From assembly GCA_963841415.1 (NCBI GenBank), contig CAWJCN010000001.1, positions 1,364,001 to 1,428,000 on the forward strand: a stretch of DNA of 64,000 nt. The letters run 5' to 3'. Shown piece by piece: positions 61,834-64,000 of this stretch. Under the pieces are notes generated by a model, which had not been told where the DNA came from, ran no database searches, and saw only the letters and a program-made list of their open reading frames with translations. Position 1 is the stretch's first letter, and every line of letters starts with the position of its first letter. Origin of the DNA: DASUAS01 sp963841415. GTDB lineage: Bacteria > Actinomycetota > Acidimicrobiia > IMCC26256 > DASPTH01. The position numbers and the translations under genes were made by a program.

Positions 61834-62852
61834 ATGCGTCGAGTCCTCTGCTTCGTCGCGCTCGCACTCGTCCCGGTGGCGCTGGCCGCCGGACCCGCCG
61901 CGGCCTGCGGCGGCCTGGTCGGCGAGAACGGCACCATCCAGCTCACCCGCACGAGCACGCTCGCCGCCTATCACGACGGTGTCGAGCGCTACGTGACCAG
62001 CTTCGAGTTCAGCGGCACCGGCGAGGCGGTGGGCTCGATCGTGCCGCTGCCCGGCATCCCCACCAAGGTGGAGCGCGGCGGCGACTGGACGCTGCAGCGG
62101 CTCGAGCGCGAGGTCGCACCGCCCGTTCCGGCCACTGCGTTCGCGCAGTCCTCGGCGTCGGGTGCCGCCGCGCCCGCCGAGGTGCTCCAACAGACCCAGG
62201 TCGACGCGCTCGACATCACCATCCTGCGCGGCGGCGGCGACGCCGTGGGCAAGTGGGCCATCGACCACGGCTTCCTGCTCACCCCCGACGCGCCCGCGGT
62301 GCTCGACTTCTACTCGCACCGCTCGAAGATCTTCATGGCGGCACGCTTCGACGCGTCTCGCGCCGCGGCGCTCGGCCAGACCTCGGGCGACGGCACGCCG
62401 ATCATGTTGACCATCCCGACCGACGAGCCCTGGGTGCCGCTGCGCATCCTCTCCCTCGGCCTCGACGCGTCGCGGTTCGTGAACGCGGACGTGTTCCTGC
62501 TCACCGACACGCGCCCGAACGTGCTCGCGGTCGACACCGGTGTCTCGACCGAGCGCAGTGAGCAGGCGTCGTCGCAGCTGCTCGACGACCTGCGCTCCGA
62601 CCAGCACATGGGCTGGGTGCCCGACTCGATGTGGTTCAGCTACCTCGCGGTCTCGACCCCCGCCGGCCAACTGCGCCACGACCTCGCGGTGTCGACGCAC
62701 GCGGACACGTTGCCGTCGGCGCGCATGGCCGGCTTCTCGGTGCCCGCGTCCCCCGCGGTGGCGAGACGTGGTGGGTGCCGCTCCTGTTGATCGGCGTGCC
62801 GCTCGTGGTGGTGGCGGGCGGCACCGTGCTGGCGCGGCGAAGCGCGTCATGA
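61834..62852 (+). CDS. DUF2330-family secreted protein with C-terminal membrane anchor (frame break near 62752)
   Basis: About 339 residues. Signal peptide (about 1-24, ALAAGPAAACGGL), an extracytoplasmic domain with the DUF2330 pattern (FEFSGTGEAVGSIVPLPGIP and WAIDHGFLLTPDAPAVLDFY), then a C-terminal helix. The frame breaks in the C5 run at 62750-62754: with one more C, the protein continues RGGETWWVPLLLIGVPLVVV and ends with RRSAS at 62852. The stop overlaps the ATG of the cupredoxin gene. Strong Shine-Dalgarno (GGGAGGG) before the ATG. Confidence 0.72.
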
Positions 62853-63331
62853 GAGGACGGGTGCGGGGCCACCGGCTGGCGGTCGGGGCTGCGCTCGCCG
62901 TCGTCGCGGCGCTCGGCGTCGGCGGCGTGGTGCTCGCCACCGCCGGCGCCGGCAGTCCCGCGGCCGACGACGGAATCCTCGGGCCGGGGCGGGTCACGGT
63001 CACCATCCGCATCGACCACAGCCACTTCGAGACCGCGCCGATCCGGGTGCGACCGCACACCGAGGTGCGCTTCGTGGTGGTGAACCGTGACCCCATCGGC
63101 CACGAGCTCATCGTCGGCGGGCCCGACGTGCAGGCACGCCACGAGGCCGGCCACGAGGCCTACCACCCACCCAAGCCCGGTGAGGTGTCGGTGCCGGCCC
63201 AGGGGCGCGCGTCCACCACGTACTCGTTCCACGCGCCGGGACCGGTGGAGTACGCGTGCCATCTCCCCGGCCACTACCAGTACGGCATGCACGGGATCGT
63301 GGAGGTCGTCGCCGACGAGCCGGCGCGCTGA
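62849..63331 (+). CDS. Cupredoxin-domain protein, membrane-anchored or secreted
   Basis: 160 residues. N-terminal hydrophobic helix (VGAALAVVAALGVGGVVLA) as signal or anchor. The C-terminal domain is a plastocyanin-like fold with the type 1 copper ligands: His in DPIGHELIVGG, and Cys, His and Met in YACHLPGHYQYGMHG. It would carry electrons or bind copper outside the membrane. Its ATG overlaps the DUF2330 stop, so the pair is coupled. Confidence 0.82.
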   Translation: MRGRVRGHRLAVGAALAVVAALGVGGVVLATAGAGSPAADDGILGPGRVTVTIRIDHSHFETAPIRVRPHTEVRFVVVNRDPIGHELIVGGPDVQARHEAGHEAYHPPKPGEVSVPAQGRASTTYSFHAPGPVEYACHLPGHYQYGMHGIVEVVADEPAR

Positions 63332-63355
63332 GCCGGTGTGCCAGACTCCGCGGCC

Positions 63356-63778
63356 ATGGAACTCCACCTCTTCGGCACGCTCACCATCGTCACCGACCCG
63401 GACGGCCTCTTCATGCTCGGCACCACCTCGGCGGGGCGGCGCATCATCCAGGAGCTGAAGGCGGTCGAGCTCAGCGGGCGCGTCCAAGGCACGATGACGG
63501 GCAAGGCGGCGGCGGACTGGCTCACCGTCGACGCCGACGGCAACGTCACCCTCGACATCCGCGTGGTCATCACCACCGACGACGGTGCGCAGGTGTACGT
63601 GCACCTCGACGGCCGAGCGCGCTGGCCCGAGCGCCTCGGCGACGGCCCGATCTACTCGCGTGCCACGCTCGAGTCGGGCGACGAGCGCTACGAGTGGGTC
63701 AACCACCTGCCGCTGGTGTCGAAGGGAGCCGTGGCTCCGGGCGGCGGCGTCGCCCACGAACTGTTCGAGCTCGCCTGA
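63356..63778 (+). CDS. DUF3237-family protein
   Basis: 140 residues with GTTSAGRRIIQELKAVELSG near the start and DIRVVITTDDGAQVYVHLDG, YSRATLESGDERYEWVNHLP near the end, the usual DUF3237 pattern. No catalytic residues are established for the family. An upstream in-frame GTG (63338) adds six residues; the ATG at 63356 is chosen. 24 bp after the cupredoxin gene, possibly same operon. Confidence 0.75.
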   Translation: MELHLFGTLTIVTDPDGLFMLGTTSAGRRIIQELKAVELSGRVQGTMTGKAAADWLTVDADGNVTLDIRVVITTDDGAQVYVHLDGRARWPERLGDGPIYSRATLESGDERYEWVNHLPLVSKGAVAPGGGVAHELFELA

Positions 63779-63870
63779 CATATCCCCGTCGCTCGCCTCC
63801 GCTCACTCCGTCACGAAGGGCGAGCCGGGCGGAGCCCGCTCTCGCCCTGACACATCCCCGTCGCTCGCCT
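63774..63870. repeat. Pair of 25-bp direct repeats
   Basis: CCTGACA-y-ATCCCCGTCGCTCGCCT occurs at 63774-63798 and 63846-63870, with one T/C difference. The first copy begins in the DUF3237 stop region, the second ends in the stop of the next gene. They flank the terminator hairpin. Confidence 0.75.
63817..63848. terminator. Terminator hairpin between convergent genes
   Basis: AGGGCGAG (63817-63824) pairs with CTCGCCCT (63841-63848), and inside it CGGGC pairs with GCCCG around a GGA loop. It lies between the DUF3237 gene and the partial gene on the other strand. Confidence 0.6.
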
Positions 63871-64000
63871 ACGCGAACCGGTTCCACCACCGCGAGGTCG
63901 CGACCGCACCGATCGCGAGCAACGCACCCAGCGCGACGAAGTACACCGTCAGCTCGTGGACCTCGCGCACGGCCACGACCCGCTTCGGGAGCTCGCGGAA
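63869..64000 (-). CDS. 3' part of a membrane-protein gene, cut by the window edge
   Basis: The last 43 codons of a minus-strand frame: FRELPKRVVAVREVHELTVY followed by the hydrophobic FVALGALLAIGAVA and TSRWWNRFA, then TAG at 63869-63871. One transmembrane helix with a basic tail. Too little is visible to name it. Confidence 0.55.
   Translation of the reverse strand, partial: FRELPKRVVAVREVHELTVYFVALGALLAIGAVATSRWWNRFA

Noticed and set aside
1..64000. CRISPR arrays, rRNA genes or intact insertion sequences
   Set aside because: No regularly spaced repeat array, no rRNA sequence and no transposase were recognised. The only mobile-element trace is the recombinase remnant near 49442-49740.

Overview
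The window is very GC-rich and densely packed, with frequent 1 to 4 base start/stop overlaps, GTG and TTG starts and several leaderless-looking promoters. Gene content points to a high-GC actinobacterium: an F420-type luciferase-like oxidoreductase, paired acyl-CoA dehydrogenases, a B12 acyl-CoA mutase, many ACMSD-like amidohydrolases, a giant Lhr helicase and an actinomycete-type VanS/VanR pair. Acidimicrobiia or a related environmental lineage is my inference; there is no rRNA to settle it.

1-26460 is catabolic. It holds enoyl-CoA hydratases, a nitroreductase, a coupled acyl-CoA dehydrogenase pair, five ACMSD-like amidohydrolases (one fused to a MarR domain), an isobutyryl-CoA mutase-like pair, a luciferase-like oxidoreductase, two APH-type kinases, SDRs, a PaaI-type thioesterase, a lone branched-chain-type solute-binding protein and a sigma/anti-sigma pair. 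An identical-spacing inverted repeat (CATAG-N6-CTAT) precedes both the mutase and two amidohydrolase genes. 26531-37696 continues with a carboxymuconolactone decarboxylase/xanthine-dehydrogenase-like unit next to a TetR gene, whose own operator partly matches a site upstream of that unit. An SDR/Baeyer-Villiger monooxygenase operon, a Phd/PIN toxin-antitoxin module, a D-aminoacylase-like hydrolase with a sixth ACMSD-like amidohydrolase, and a small monooxygenase follow.

38302-44123 is a glycopeptide-resistance locus: vanS and vanR face away from vanH-vanA-vanX, and a Fic-domain gene starts on the base after the vanX stop. VanH makes D-lactate, VanA joins it to D-Ala and VanX removes D-Ala-D-Ala, so cell-wall precursors end in D-Ala-D-Lac. 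44263-49365 has a MOSC/flavin/2Fe-2S fusion, a broken peroxiredoxin, a flavoprotein disulfide reductase and two VOC proteins. It ends at a decayed tyrosine recombinase beside tRNA-Val(GAC), which suggests an old integration site.

49895-64000 looks more like ordinary chromosome: an ABC permease, a CAP-domain lipoprotein, an ECF sigma factor and putative regulator, two AhpD-like proteins, Lhr, a BKACE-family enzyme, an acetolactate decarboxylase with an N-terminal ribbon-helix-helix-like segment, a DUF2330/cupredoxin pair and a DUF3237 protein.

At least six otherwise healthy genes show a single-base frame break, often near G/C runs. This suggests uncorrected assembly indels as much as real pseudogenes, so affected genes are annotated across the break.
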